This document shows positions 1 to 9,033 of a stretch of 64,000 nucleotides of DNA, in pieces. Both the position numbers and the translations under genes were made by a program. Position 1 is the first letter of the stretch; each line of letters begins with the position of its first letter. The notes beneath the pieces are model-generated. The model saw nothing but the letters and a program-made list of their open reading frames with translations. It had not been told where the DNA came from and did not search any database. The DNA is from Lysobacter ciconiae (GTDB taxonomy: Bacteria > Pseudomonadota > Gammaproteobacteria > Xanthomonadales > Xanthomonadaceae), in assembly GCF_015209725.1 (NCBI RefSeq), contig NZ_CP063656.1, positions 2,649,001-2,713,000 on the forward strand. Direction: 5' to 3'.

Positions 1-2787
1 ACGCGACACCAGCACGCGCCACAGGGTGGTCGCGATGGCCGCCAGGCTGAACGCCGCCTCGTACGCCACGCAGGCCACCGCCAAGGGCACCTGCACGAAA
101 CTGCGCAGGCTGGACGCCGCCGCCTGGCGCAGGTGCGCACGCACCGACAGGTCGGGCGGGCGGCGGGCGAAGTCGACGATGGCGCCCAGCAGCGGCGGGA
201 TCAGGTAGATCGACAGCACCCACAGCGACCACGCCAGCGGCAGCCGGGCCTGGAACCAGCCGATCAGCAACAGGGTCACGATTGCCGACGGAACCAGACT
301 GCGGCGCAGGTTGTCCACCAGCTTGCCGCGCGACAGCATCGACAGCGGGTTGCGCTCCCATTGCCGGCCGGCGCGCTGCACCCACGGCAACAGCCATGGC
401 AGCAGCTGCCAGTCGCCGCGGATCCAGCGTTGCCGCCGTTTGACGTCCACCGCGTAGCGCGACGGGTACTGCTCGTAGAGCTGGACGTCGCTGACCACGC
501 CGGCGCGGGCGTAACAGCCTTCCAGCAGGTCGTGGCTGAGCACGCGGTTGGGCAGGATCCGCCCGTCCAGGGCGCGCTCGAACGCATCCACGTCGTAGAT
601 GCCCTTGCCGACGTAGGACCCTTCCTTGAACAGGTCCTGGTAGACGTCCGACACGGCGCGCGTATACGGATCGATGCCCGGCTCGCTGCCAAACAGGCGG
701 GCATACCAGGAACTGACCTCCCCGCTCATGTTGATGCCCACGCGCGGCTGCAGGATGCCGTAGCCGCGCACCACCACGCCGCGCGCCAGGTCGAACACCG
801 GGTGGTTCAAGGGGTGGGCCAGCGTGCCCACCAGCTTGCGGGCCGCATCGCGCGGCAGGTCGGTGTCGCTGTCCAGGGTGATCACATAGCGCACGCCTTC
901 CAGCGCGGCGAGGTCACCGGTGATCTCCATGAAGGCGGCGCGGGTGCCGCCGCGCAGGACACGGTTCAGCGCCGACAGCTTGCCGCGCTTGCGCTCGTGG
1001 CCCATCCACACGCCTTCGCGCGGGTTCCACACGCGCGGCCGGTGGAACAGGAAGAACAGGTCGTGGCCGTTGGCGTAGCGCTCGTTGAGCGCGGCGATCT
1101 GCGTGCGCGCCGCGTCCAGCAGGGCCTGGTCGCCGGGCATCACCTGCTCGGGCGCGTCGAGGAAATCCGTCAGCAGGACAAAGCGAAGTTGCGCATCGCG
1201 GTTGGCCAGGAAGCGCACTTCCAGCGCCTCCACCAGCTCGGACACCGCGGCCAGGCTCGAGAGCATGGTCGGCACCGTCACCACGGTGCGCGCTTCGGCC
1301 GGTATCCCGTCGGAGTAGTCCATGCGCGGCAGGGTGCGCGGGGTGGCCAGCAGGGTGGCGCCCCAGTTCACGCAGGCCACGCCCAGCTCGCTGAAGGCGA
1401 TCATGCCCAGCAGCCCGACCAGCAGCACCATGCCGTCGCTGGCGGTAAAGCGCGCCGCTTCCACCACCAGTCCCTGGGTGAAGAACACCACGATCAGGAT
1501 GATCGGCAGCAGGTACGCCAGCAGCGGCACGCGGCGTGCGGTCTTGCGCACCGATGCCTCCAGGGTGGGTCGCGCGCCCAGCGCGTGCTCGAGCGTTGCC
1601 CGGCCGTCATCGGCGAGGTAGAAACCCACGTGGCGGCGGATGCCGCCGGCCTCCGTTCCGCCTTGGCGGGCGAGCTCGAGCGCCTTTTCCGCGACCGCGA
1701 TCTCCTCCAGCCGGTTGCGCCGCGCGATCTCCTCGGTGAGGTGGCGGTAGCGATCGCGGGTGGCGAAATCCATGCGCGAATAGGTCGCCGTCGGGTCCTG
1801 CCGCAGCACCGCATCGACCAGGCTGGAGGATTCGACGAACTCTTTCCAGTCCACCAGGGTCAGGAAGCGCAGGCTGCTGATGCTGTTGCCGACCGACATC
1901 TGGTCGATCGACTGGGTCTGCCCGTCGGCATGCACCACCTGCTCCACGTCGGTGCCGCCGTCGGCCAGCCATTGCTCCACCCAGGTCAGCGCCAGCGCCA
2001 GCACCGTGCCCTGCCCCTGCATCTGGCGCACCAGCTCGGCCACGAAGGCCGGGGTCATCGGCGGCTGGCTGCGCGCCATGTCGGCGATCACCAGCACCAG
2101 GTCCTTGGGCCGCTCCTCGGCGGCCGTGATCAGGCGGTCGGCCCAGATGTCGGCCAGGTCCATGTGCACGCGGTCGGCGGCGATGCGCAGGCCGACCCGG
2201 CGCAGGTTCTCGATCAGCGCCAGGCGCAGCATGATCGGAATCGCCCACAGCTCGCCCAGCTTCAGCGGCGCGACTTCCTGGTAGGCGGCCACGAAGCGGC
2301 CCAGGCTTTCGATTTCCAGGCGGCCGTCACCGTGCGAGATCGCGTTCAGGGCGATGTCGTAGACGCGGGGCAATCCGGCCGAGGGTCCGTTGGCCAGGCG
2401 CGGCAGTTCGCGGCTGTAGCCGCGCGGCAGATGCCGGCGCGCAATCGCGACCTGCTCCTGGACCAGGTAGATGTTGTCCAGCAGCCAGTCGCTGGCCGGG
2501 GTGATGCGCCGGTTGGCCTGCGCCGATGCGGTCAGCATGGTGCAGGTGTGGTCCAGCACGCGCTGGTTCTCGCTCAGCCGCTCCAGCAGTGACTCGGTAT
2601 GGGGCTCCAGCGCCGACTGCAACTGGTGCATGCCGGCCAGTTGGCGACCGTGCTCTTCCATGCGCTGGGCACTGAACAGCGAATCGCGCAGCGGCAGTTC
2701 CTCGGCGATCGGCGCCAGGGAGGGCCGGCGCGCGAGTCTGCGCAGCAGGCCCGACTTCCGGCCGGACGGCAACGTGGATTGCGGCAT
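1..2787 (-). CDS. ndvB: Cyclic beta-1,2-glucan synthase, N-terminal part (cut by window edge)
   Basis: The frame is open to the left edge, giving the first 929 residues of a family that usually has about 2,800. The first ~400 residues resemble the helical leader of NdvB/Cgs proteins. A membrane segment lies near 415-435. A GT84 glycosyltransferase domain follows, with the acidic motif TLDSDTDLP near 632, HDLLEG near 752 and RRQRWIRGDW near 783, then hydrophobic segments at the edge. By family knowledge the inner-membrane enzyme primes on itself, elongates beta-1,2-glucan from UDP-glucose and cyclises it; the phosphorylase half that sets ring size would lie outside. Such periplasmic glucans act in osmotic adaptation and in xanthomonad virulence. 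The start ATG is preceded in frame by TAA 33 bases upstream, so the N-terminus is well fixed. Confidence 0.9.
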   Translation of the reverse strand, partial: MPQSTLPSGRKSGLLRRLARRPSLAPIAEELPLRDSLFSAQRMEEHGRQLAGMHQLQSALEPHTESLLERLSENQRVLDHTCTMLTASAQANRRITPASDWLLDNIYLVQEQVAIARRHLPRGYSRELPRLANGPSAGLPRVYDIALNAISHGDGRLEIESLGRFVAAYQEVAPLKLGELWAIPIMLRLALIENLRRVGLRIAADRVHMDLADIWADRLITAAEERPKDLVLVIADMARSQPPMTPAFVAELVRQMQGQGTVLALALTWVEQWLADGGTDVEQVVHADGQTQSIDQMSVGNSISSLRFLTLVDWKEFVESSSLVDAVLRQDPTATYSRMDFATRDRYRHLTEEIARRNRLEEIAVAEKALELARQGGTEAGGIRRHVGFYLADDGRATLEHALGARPTLEASVRKTARRVPLLAYLLPIILIVVFFTQGLVVEAARFTASDGMVLLVGLLGMIAFSELGVACVNWGATLLATPRTLPRMDYSDGIPAEARTVVTVPTMLSSLAAVSELVEALEVRFLANRDAQLRFVLLTDFLDAPEQVMPGDQALLDAARTQIAALNERYANGHDLFFLFHRPRVWNPREGVWMGHERKRGKLSALNRVLRGGTRAAFMEITGDLAALEGVRYVITLDSDTDLPRDAARKLVGTLAHPLNHPVFDLARGVVVRGYGILQPRVGINMSGEVSSWYARLFGSEPGIDPYTRAVSDVYQDLFKEGSYVGKGIYDVDAFERALDGRILPNRVLSHDLLEGCYARAGVVSDVQLYEQYPSRYAVDVKRRQRWIRGDWQLLPWLLPWVQRAGRQWERNPLSMLSRGKLVDNLRRSLVPSAIVTLLLIGWFQARLPLAWSLWVLSIYLIPPLLGAIVDFARRPPDLSVRAHLRQAAASSLRSFVQVPLAVACVAYEAAFSLAAIATTLWRVLVSR

Positions 2788-2912
2788 GCGAGCGGGCTTC
2801 CCGTTAACGCGCGTGGATTACGCGTCGGGGGATGCTCGCAGAGACGTCCCAAAAATTCCGTGAAACGCGCGCGAATCGGCGCGGTGCCGCTGCGCGCGGG
2901 AGGGCCCTGGAC

Positions 2913-3749
2913 TCAGCCGCACTTGGAATAACCGCAATTGAGGCAGGTCGCGCAGCCGTCCATGATCACGATCGCCTTGGTGCTGCACTTGTGGCACATC
3001 GCGGCGGAGGGCGGAAAGGCCACCCCGCCGTCGCCGGTGACCTCGACATCCTCGCTGCGCGGGGTGTCGCTGACCCGCGGCTCGGGAAACAGGTGGCCGC
3101 TGAGTTCGTCCCGCGGCGGCAGCTCGGCGGTGGCGACCTTCTGCGCGAGCGGGGTTACCTCAGTTTTTTTTTTGGCCTCCATGGCCGCGTACGCCGCGCG
3201 CTTCTCGGCGATCAGCTCACGCTGGGAAGCACTCATCTCCGGGTCCTGGATCATCCCGATCGATTTGAGGTGCTCCTCCACGATGCTGCCCAGCTCGGCG
3301 ACCAGCGATGGCATGTAGACGCCACCGGCCTTGAAGTAACCGCCGCGCGGATCGAACACCGCCTTCATCTCCTCCACCAGGAAGGTCACGTCGCCGCCCT
3401 TGCGGAACACCGCCGACATGATCCGGGTCAGCGCCACGATCCACTGGAAGTGGTCCATGTTCTTGGAGTTGATGAAGATCTCGAACGGCCGGCGGTGCTC
3501 GTGCTCGCTGCCGGCATTGAGGATGATGTCGTTGATGGTCACGTACAGCGCGTGCTCGAACAACGGCGTCTTCAGCTTGTAGGTCGTTCCAATCAGGGTC
3601 TCCGGACGCTCGATCTTCTCGTGCATCTGGACCACGTTGCTGTCCCTGTCGGCGGCCTGGGCGGCATCCTGCGCCGCGGTTTCGCGGACGCGGTCCTCGG
3701 CGCTGACGACGCTGTAACCCTTGATTTTCTGGTCGATCTTGATGGCCAT
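2913..3749 (-). CDS. nrdJb: Cobalamin-dependent ribonucleotide reductase, small C-terminal subunit (NrdJb-like, TSCPD domain)
   Basis: This 278-residue protein matches the separate C-terminal piece of class II ribonucleotide reductase known in Pseudomonas as NrdJb. Residues ~45-170 form the TSCPD-type domain; the end carries a zinc-ribbon-like set of cysteines (C252, C255, C266, C269, C272, C277). By family knowledge this tail supplies the shuttle thiols that re-reduce the active site of NrdJa. It lies 69 bases after nrdJa and has its own ribosome site (AGGAG, 8 bases before ATG), so the two are one operon. The codons for K193-K195 sit in a run of ten A, remarkable in a GC-rich gene: loss or gain of one A meets a stop at once, which would remove the whole cysteine tail. 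Confidence 0.88.
   Translation of the reverse strand: MAIKIDQKIKGYSVVSAEDRVRETAAQDAAQAADRDSNVVQMHEKIERPETLIGTTYKLKTPLFEHALYVTINDIILNAGSEHEHRRPFEIFINSKNMDHFQWIVALTRIMSAVFRKGGDVTFLVEEMKAVFDPRGGYFKAGGVYMPSLVAELGSIVEEHLKSIGMIQDPEMSASQRELIAEKRAAYAAMEAKKKTEVTPLAQKVATAELPPRDELSGHLFPEPRVSDTPRSEDVEVTGDGGVAFPPSAAMCHKCSTKAIVIMDGCATCLNCGYSKCG
3164..3173 (-). repeat. A10 homopolymer inside nrdJb, possible slippage site
   Basis: Ten consecutive T on the + strand give A10 in the nrdJb message. Read in frame it encodes Lys-Lys-Lys-Thr. With one A fewer the next codons are CTG AGG TAA; with one A more they are AAC TGA. Either slip would end the protein near residue 197 and remove the cysteine-rich tail. The run is seen directly; polymerase or ribosome slippage there is inference. 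A sequencing length error is possible, but the full-length frame is the one that encodes a complete family member. Confidence 0.6.
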
Positions 3750-3818
3750 GGGCCAGACTCCTGGTGCATTGGTGGACGACGCGACGGCCCGGGTGGGCCG
3801 CGCGCGGGGATGCGTGGC

Positions 3819-6008
3819 TCAGAACCTGCCGTAATACCCTTCCTTGAGGGCATCAAACAGGTTGGCGGCGGAGTGCATCTCCCCGTCGTACTCGATTTCC
3901 TGGTTGCCCTTGGCCTCCACCACGCTGCCGTCTTCCAGCTCGAAGCGGTAGGTGGTGTTCTCCAGGTCGGCTTCCTTGACCAGCACGCCCTGGAAGGCGG
4001 CCGGGTTGAAGCGGAACGTGGTGCAGCCCTTCAGGCCCTGCGCGTGGGCGTAGGTGTAGATGTCTTTGAAATCCTCGTAGGGATAGTCGGTGGGCACGTT
4101 GGCGGTCTTGGAGATTGAGCTGTCGACCCATTTCTGCGCCGCGGCCTGCACGTCCACGTGCTGCTTGGGCGTGACGTCGTCGGCGGCGATGAAGTACTCG
4201 GGCAGGCGCGTGGCCGGCTCATCGGAGAACGGCATCGCGCCGGGATTGACCAGGCTGCGGTAGGCCAGCAGCTCGAAGGAGAACACGTCCACCTTCTCCT
4301 TGGACTTCTTGCCCTCGCGGATCACGTTGCGGCTGTAATGGTGGGCGAAGCTCGGCTCGATGCCGTTGGAGGCATTGTTGGCCAGCGACAGCGAGATGGT
4401 GCCGGTCGGCGCGATCGAACTGTGGTGGGTGAAGCGGGCTCCGACCTCGGCCAGCTCGGCAACCAGTTCGGGGGCGACTTCGGCCACGCGCTGCATGTAG
4501 CGCGAGTACCTGGCATGCAGCACCTTGCCCGCTACTTCCTGGCCGATCTTCCAGCCATCGGCGACCATTTCCGGGCGTTTGCGCAGCATCTCGGCATCGA
4601 CCGTGAACTGCTCGTCCATGATCGGCGCCGGGCCCTTCTCCTTCGCCAGCGCCAAGCCGGTTTCCCAGCCGGCAACGGCCATCTCGCGGGCGACCTGCTC
4701 GGTGAACTCGCAGGACTCGGGCGAGCCGTACTTCATCTGCAGCATGGTCACCGTCGAGCCCAGGCCGAGGAAGCCCATCCCGTGACGGCGCTTGCGCATG
4801 ATCTCGTCGCGCTGCTGCTGCAAGGGCAGGCCGTTGATCTCGACCACGTTGTCGAGCATGCGGGTGAACACGCGAACCACTTCGCGGTACTCGTCCCAGT
4901 CGAAGGTGGCCTGTTCGGTGAAGGCGTTGCGCACGAACTTCGTCAGGTTGATCGAGCCCAGCAGGCAGGCGCCGTAGGCCGGCAGCGGCTGCTCGCCGCA
5001 GGGGTTGGTCGCGCGGATGTCCTCGCACCACCAGTTGTTGTTCATCTCGTTGACGCGGTCGATCAGGATGAAGCCCGGCTCGGCGTAGTCATAGGTGGAC
5101 ACCATGATCATGTCCCACAGGTGCCGGGCCTTGATGTGGCCGTAGACCTTGCAGGCGACCAGGCCATCATCGCGGACGATGTAGTTGCGGTGGGTCGGCC
5201 AGTCGCGCCAGACCACCTGGGCGGGATCGTCGAGATCGACGTCGCCCTTCTCCTTCAGGTTGACCGGGAACACCAGCGGCCAGTCGCCATCGTCAGCCAC
5301 CGCCTGCATGAAGCCGTCGGTGATCAGGAGCGACAGGTTGAACTGGCGCAGGCGGCCGTCCTCGCGCTTGGCCCGGATGAAATCCTTCACGTCCGGATGC
5401 GAGACATCGAAGGTGCCCATCTGCGCGCCGCGGCGGCCACCGGCCGAGGACACGGTGAAGCACATCTTGTCGTAGATATCCATGAAGGACATCGGCCCGG
5501 AAGTGTAGGCACCGGCGCCGGCAACAAACGCACCGCGCGGGCGCAGGGTGCTGAATTCATAGCCGATGCCGCAGCCGGCCTTCAGGGTCAGGCCGGCCTC
5601 GTGGACCTTCTCCAGAATGCCGTCCATCGAATCCTCGATGGTGCCCGAGACGGTGCAGTTGATCGTGCTGGTCGCCGGCTTATGCTCCAGCGCGCCGGCG
5701 TTGGAGGTGATGCGGCCGGCGGGAATGGCACCGTGGCGCAGCGCCCAGGTGAAGCGCTCGTGCCAGTAGGCGCGCAGCTCGTCGGTGGACTCCGAATCGG
5801 CCAGCGCGCGCGCAACGCGGCGGTAGGTCGCGTCGATGTCGGCGTCCACCGGCGTGCCGTCCTTGGTCACCAGCCGGTACTTCTTGTCCCAGATGTCCAG
5901 CGACGCGGGCTGCATGGCGATCTTCATCACCGCCGGGGTGTCGACGCCGGGTGTCTGGGAATTGCCGGAAGTTTCCATGCTTGCTGCCTCGAGGCGCACC
6001 GTGCTCAT
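3819..6008 (-). CDS. nrdJa: Adenosylcobalamin-dependent (class II) ribonucleotide reductase, catalytic subunit
   Basis: The 729-residue protein reduces ribonucleotides to deoxyribonucleotides with a radical made from coenzyme B12, independent of oxygen. Family motifs are visible: STINCTVSGT (C118, redox cysteine), NPCGEQPLP with the radical cysteine C337 and E339, and PTGTISL in the C-terminal half. The C-terminal shuttle domain is missing here and is encoded by the next gene, as in Pseudomonas nrdJa/nrdJb. The start at 6008 was chosen because AGGAG lies 11 bases upstream; a second ATG ten codons on (5978) has no better site, and the open frame further upstream is an accident of GC-rich sequence. 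A 16-base palindrome like an NrdR box lies about 230 bases upstream. Confidence 0.93.
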   Translation of the reverse strand: MSTVRLEAASMETSGNSQTPGVDTPAVMKIAMQPASLDIWDKKYRLVTKDGTPVDADIDATYRRVARALADSESTDELRAYWHERFTWALRHGAIPAGRITSNAGALEHKPATSTINCTVSGTIEDSMDGILEKVHEAGLTLKAGCGIGYEFSTLRPRGAFVAGAGAYTSGPMSFMDIYDKMCFTVSSAGGRRGAQMGTFDVSHPDVKDFIRAKREDGRLRQFNLSLLITDGFMQAVADDGDWPLVFPVNLKEKGDVDLDDPAQVVWRDWPTHRNYIVRDDGLVACKVYGHIKARHLWDMIMVSTYDYAEPGFILIDRVNEMNNNWWCEDIRATNPCGEQPLPAYGACLLGSINLTKFVRNAFTEQATFDWDEYREVVRVFTRMLDNVVEINGLPLQQQRDEIMRKRRHGMGFLGLGSTVTMLQMKYGSPESCEFTEQVAREMAVAGWETGLALAKEKGPAPIMDEQFTVDAEMLRKRPEMVADGWKIGQEVAGKVLHARYSRYMQRVAEVAPELVAELAEVGARFTHHSSIAPTGTISLSLANNASNGIEPSFAHHYSRNVIREGKKSKEKVDVFSFELLAYRSLVNPGAMPFSDEPATRLPEYFIAADDVTPKQHVDVQAAAQKWVDSSISKTANVPTDYPYEDFKDIYTYAHAQGLKGCTTFRFNPAAFQGVLVKEADLENTTYRFELEDGSVVEAKGNQEIEYDGEMHSAANLFDALKEGYYGRF

Positions 6009-6200
6009 GCCTGAACTTTCTCCTGGGTGGCCGCTGCTGGGCGCGGCCGGAATGCGGGTGCGGAACCGGTGGACCGGCGCCGCGTTGATGGGTGTCGACG
6101 ATGTCCTGGAACCCGGCAGCGCCGCACTCGCGTCAGCTTCGCAGGGGTCCTCCGGCACCGCTTGACACGGATCCGAACGCCTTGGCGACATAAGCCGATG

Positions 6201-6249
6201 AACCCAAGTGCTGGGCGTATCCGTCCGGCCTGACCACAACATGTTGTGG
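6201..6249 (-). promoter_or_regulatory. NrdR-box-like palindrome upstream of nrdJa, with a degenerate second copy
   Basis: CCACAACATGTTGTGG at 6234-6249 is a perfect 16-base palindrome and fits the NrdR repressor box at most conserved positions (core CAACATGTTG against the usual CWATATATWG). A weaker copy with inverted CCCA/TGGG arms lies at 6201-6216, offset by 33 bases, close to the three-helical-turn spacing of paired NrdR boxes. NrdR senses ATP/dATP and represses ribonucleotide reductase operons, so control of nrdJ fits. The palindrome also lies ~190 bases upstream of the divergent protease gene. In the rest of the 428-base gap 6009-6436 no gene and no convincing B12 riboswitch was seen. 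Confidence 0.55.
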
Positions 6250-6436
6250 CTGCCAAGGAGGTCAACGCTACCGACACCCCCCGGCCAAGTCAACGCTGGC
6301 GGAGCGCGCGATTTGCCGCTATGGACGGCAGGGCCTGGAGCGCCACGCGGACGGGCAAAGCCCGGCTTCATCGACGATTTACCGCGCTTGAACCACACTT
6401 GGTGTTTGCCTTTTTCAGCCTTGCCGGGGACCGCCC

Positions 6437-7903
6437 ATGAGCACCGATCGGAATCCGCCACGACCTTCCATGCGCAAGCTGGCCATGCTCGCATTCGCCG
6501 CCTGTTTCGGCGGCGTGGTGGCCGCCGCCGTCCTGCATGGATTGCAGGCGCCGGCCGTGGCCGCGCCGACCACGCAGTCCGGCGCACCGGCGATCACGCC
6601 GATGGCCGCATCGCTGCCCTCCGCGGTGGCCGGCCAGCCGCTGCCATCGTTGGCGCCGATGCTCGCGCAGGTGACGCCCGCGGTGGTCAGCGTGCAGGCC
6701 AAGCAGCGCGTCCGGCTGAACAACCCGTTTGCCAACGATCCGATGTTCCGGCGCATGTTTCCCCACATTCCGCAGGAACGCATCGAGCAATCGCTGGGCT
6801 CGGGCGTCATTGTGGATGCGACGCGCGGCTATGTGCTGACCAACCACCACGTCATCGAGGGCGCCGAGGAGGTCACCGTCACCCTCGCGGACGGGCGCAC
6901 GCTGGCCGCGGAATTCGTCGGCTCCGACCCGGACACCGACGTGGCGGTGATGCGCATCCCCGCCGAGGGGCTGCAGCAGATACCGCTGGCCGACTCCGGC
7001 GACCTGCGCGTGGGCGACTTCGTGGTGGCCGTCGGCAACCCGTTCGGCATCGGCCAGACCGTCACCTCCGGCATCGTGTCCGCCGTCGGCCGCACCGGAC
7101 TGCGCGGGCTGGGATACCAGAGCTTCATCCAGACCGATGCGTCGATCAACCCGGGCAACTCCGGCGGCGCGCTGGTCAACCTCAACGGTCAGCTGGTCGG
7201 CATCAATACGGCCAGCTTCAATCCGCGCGGCAGCATGGCCGGCAACATCGGTCTGGGCTTTGCCATCCCGGTCAACCTAGCGCGCAACGTGATGGACCAG
7301 CTGGTGACCAGCGGCGAGGTGCGTCGGGGCACCTTCGGCCTGGACGCGCAGGACGTGGATGCCCGGCTGGCCAGGGCGCTGGGACTGGATCACCCGCGTG
7401 GCGCGCTGGTCACACGCGTGCACGCCGATTCGGCCGCCGCCGCTGCGGGCCTCAAATCCGGCGATGTGATTATTGCCGCCGACGGCGAGCGCATCGACAA
7501 CCGCGACGGGCTGCGCAACTTCGAAGGCCTGCACGCCATCGGCAGCCAGGTGCAACTCGACATCCGCCGCGACGGCAAGCCGCTGCGGCTGTCGGCCAAA
7601 CTCAGGGAGCAGCCGCGGGCGCTGGCCGGGGCGAGCCTGGATCCACGGCTGGCCGGCGCCGGCTTCAGCGAATTGCCCGAGCGCCTGCGCCAGGCCGGCA
7701 TCTCGGGCGTACTGGTCGAGTCGGTGGCCCAGGGCAGCCGCGCTGCGGCGAGCGGCATGCGCGAGGGCGACGTGGTGATGGGGTCCAGTGCGGGTGCGTT
7801 CGAGGATCTGGCCGGCTTCCGCACGGGCTTCACACGGCCTCCGGCACAGTTGGTCTTGCAGATCGTTCGCGGCAATCAACGCGGTGTGCTGCAGATGCAA
7901 TAA
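6437..7903 (+). CDS. Periplasmic HtrA/DegQ-type serine protease with two PDZ domains
   Basis: A 488-residue DegP/DegQ-family protease. Residues 1-43 form an export signal or N-terminal anchor with a hydrophobic core at 14-35. The trypsin-like domain carries the triad H138 (TNHHVI), D168 (DPDTDVAVM) and S242 (NPGNSGGALV). PDZ domains follow at roughly 255-365 and 385-480. Such enzymes trim or refold damaged envelope proteins. The stretch RVRLNNPFANDPMFRRMFP corresponds to the LA loop, which is short as in DegQ/DegS rather than DegP. ATG follows GGGGA by 8 bases. It is transcribed away from nrdJ. DegQ is my first guess; the exact paralogue is not settled. Confidence 0.93.
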   Translation: MSTDRNPPRPSMRKLAMLAFAACFGGVVAAAVLHGLQAPAVAAPTTQSGAPAITPMAASLPSAVAGQPLPSLAPMLAQVTPAVVSVQAKQRVRLNNPFANDPMFRRMFPHIPQERIEQSLGSGVIVDATRGYVLTNHHVIEGAEEVTVTLADGRTLAAEFVGSDPDTDVAVMRIPAEGLQQIPLADSGDLRVGDFVVAVGNPFGIGQTVTSGIVSAVGRTGLRGLGYQSFIQTDASINPGNSGGALVNLNGQLVGINTASFNPRGSMAGNIGLGFAIPVNLARNVMDQLVTSGEVRRGTFGLDAQDVDARLARALGLDHPRGALVTRVHADSAAAAAGLKSGDVIIAADGERIDNRDGLRNFEGLHAIGSQVQLDIRRDGKPLRLSAKLREQPRALAGASLDPRLAGAGFSELPERLRQAGISGVLVESVAQGSRAAASGMREGDVVMGSSAGAFEDLAGFRTGFTRPPAQLVLQIVRGNQRGVLQMQ

Positions 7904-7934
7904 ACCCCACGATCCCCCATCAGGAGCGACATCC

Positions 7935-8369
7935 ATGAATTCCAACCAGACCTCCGGCACCACTGGCAGCAGCGGCAGCACCACCGGCACTACCGGCACG
8001 TCCGGCACCACTGCCACCAAGCCCACCGAGTCCATGAAGTCGAATCTCGGCGAAGCCGGCACCCACCTCAAGCAGGCGGCCCAGCACACCGGCCAGACGC
8101 TCAAGGGCGCAGCATCGGCCGCCGGTGAAGAGTTGCGCACCGGTCAGGCCGGCATCAAGTCCGAGCTGTCCGAGAGCGCATCGGCGACGAGGGCCGCAGC
8201 CAGCGAAGTGGCCGGCGCCGCCCGCGAGCAGGCCGACGAGCTGATGGAGAAGGGGCGCGACCTGATCGACAGCGCGTCGGAGCTGATCCGCGAGCGTCCG
8301 ATGGCCGCCTTCGGTGCCGCGCTTGCTGCGGGCTGGGTGCTGGCCAAGCTCACCCGCAACAACGACTAA
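7935..8369 (+). CDS. ElaB/YqjD-like (DUF883-type) membrane-anchored stress protein
   Basis: A 144-residue protein with three parts: a Ser/Thr/Gly-rich N-terminus (residues 2-30), a long Ala-rich amphipathic helical region (~45-115), and a C-terminal hydrophobic anchor (about MAAFGAALAAGWVLAKL) ending in a basic-polar tail. This is the layout of ElaB/YqjD proteins, which sit on the inner membrane by the C-terminus and, in E. coli, bind stationary-phase ribosomes. AGGAG lies 9 bases before ATG. It is followed by a YqjE-like gene, the same order as E. coli yqjD-yqjE, which supports the call. The low-complexity head is unusual for the family. Confidence 0.75.
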   Translation: MNSNQTSGTTGSSGSTTGTTGTSGTTATKPTESMKSNLGEAGTHLKQAAQHTGQTLKGAASAAGEELRTGQAGIKSELSESASATRAAASEVAGAAREQADELMEKGRDLIDSASELIRERPMAAFGAALAAGWVLAKLTRNND

Positions 8370-8378
8370 GCCGCCGCA

Positions 8379-8933
8379 ATGCACAGCCACGGCGAAGACG
8401 ACCGACCCTACGAGGACGATCCCCCCGTGGCCGACGAGCTGCGGGAGGCCCTGCGCCAGATCGGCTTGACCGGTCGGGCCAGTCTCTCCGCCGCAGGCGA
8501 CACGGCCAAGGCGTTGCGGGCACTGGTGGCAGCGGATGTCTCGCTCGCCCGCAGCGCCCTGGGCCGTACCCTGGCCATGAGCGGGGTGGCGATCATCTGC
8601 GGCGCCACCGCATGGCTGTTCCTGATGGGCGCGCTGGTGGTGTTCCTCAACGGAGCGACCGTGCTCACCTGGACCGCAGCGCTGTTGATCCCGGCGGGCA
8701 TCAGCCTGCTGGCGGCGGCGATCGCCACATGGGCGGCGGTGCATTACTTCGGCCATACCCGGCTGGACGCGACTCGGCGCCAATTGGCCCGGCTGGGCAT
8801 CGGCGAGCTGTCGGAGCTGATGCCTTCACCGGACTCGGCCGAGACCGCCCGCGATGCGGAGCAGGGCAAGCCGCCGCGTGAGCCGGCTGCCGCGCAGACC
8901 CGCCGCCCTCCCACCGAGCAGGCGGGCACGTGA
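8379..8933 (+). CDS. YqjE-like phage-holin-family (DUF1469) membrane protein
   Basis: A 184-residue protein with a short acidic N-terminus, an amphipathic helix, two strongly hydrophobic segments at about residues 65-90 and 95-120, and a charged Pro/Ala-rich tail. This is the pattern of the YqjE/DUF1469 family, inner-membrane proteins of unknown role that travel with YqjD-like partners. It begins 9 bases after the preceding stop. No clear Shine-Dalgarno sequence precedes the ATG, so translation may be coupled; a GTG at residue 17 is an alternative start. Confidence 0.75.
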   Translation: MHSHGEDDRPYEDDPPVADELREALRQIGLTGRASLSAAGDTAKALRALVAADVSLARSALGRTLAMSGVAIICGATAWLFLMGALVVFLNGATVLTWTAALLIPAGISLLAAAIATWAAVHYFGHTRLDATRRQLARLGIGELSELMPSPDSAETARDAEQGKPPREPAAAQTRRPPTEQAGT

Positions 8934-9033
8934 GGGTGGCAGGTATCCGGTCTCCCGGTAACAGCCCGCCAATGAAATCCGATAAATGCAATCGACGCGC
9001 GGCGCGTGCCGCCGTCGGCCCAAGGCGGAACTC

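Noticed and set aside
133..2592. Long rightward open frame of 819 codons
   Set aside because: It is the antisense shadow of the glucan synthase gene; its Gln/His/Arg-rich product has no domain, while the opposite strand encodes clear NdvB sequence.
6009..6230. Possible cobalamin riboswitch in the nrdJ leader
   Set aside because: A B12-dependent enzyme makes this tempting, and GCCGGAGGACCCCTGC loosely recalls a B12 box, but the other conserved core segments are not found in the right order.
6391..6410. ACAC-TTG-GTGT inverted repeat before the HtrA-like gene as another NrdR box
   Set aside because: The arms are only four bases and it is about 158 bases from the clear palindrome, so it is too weak to support.
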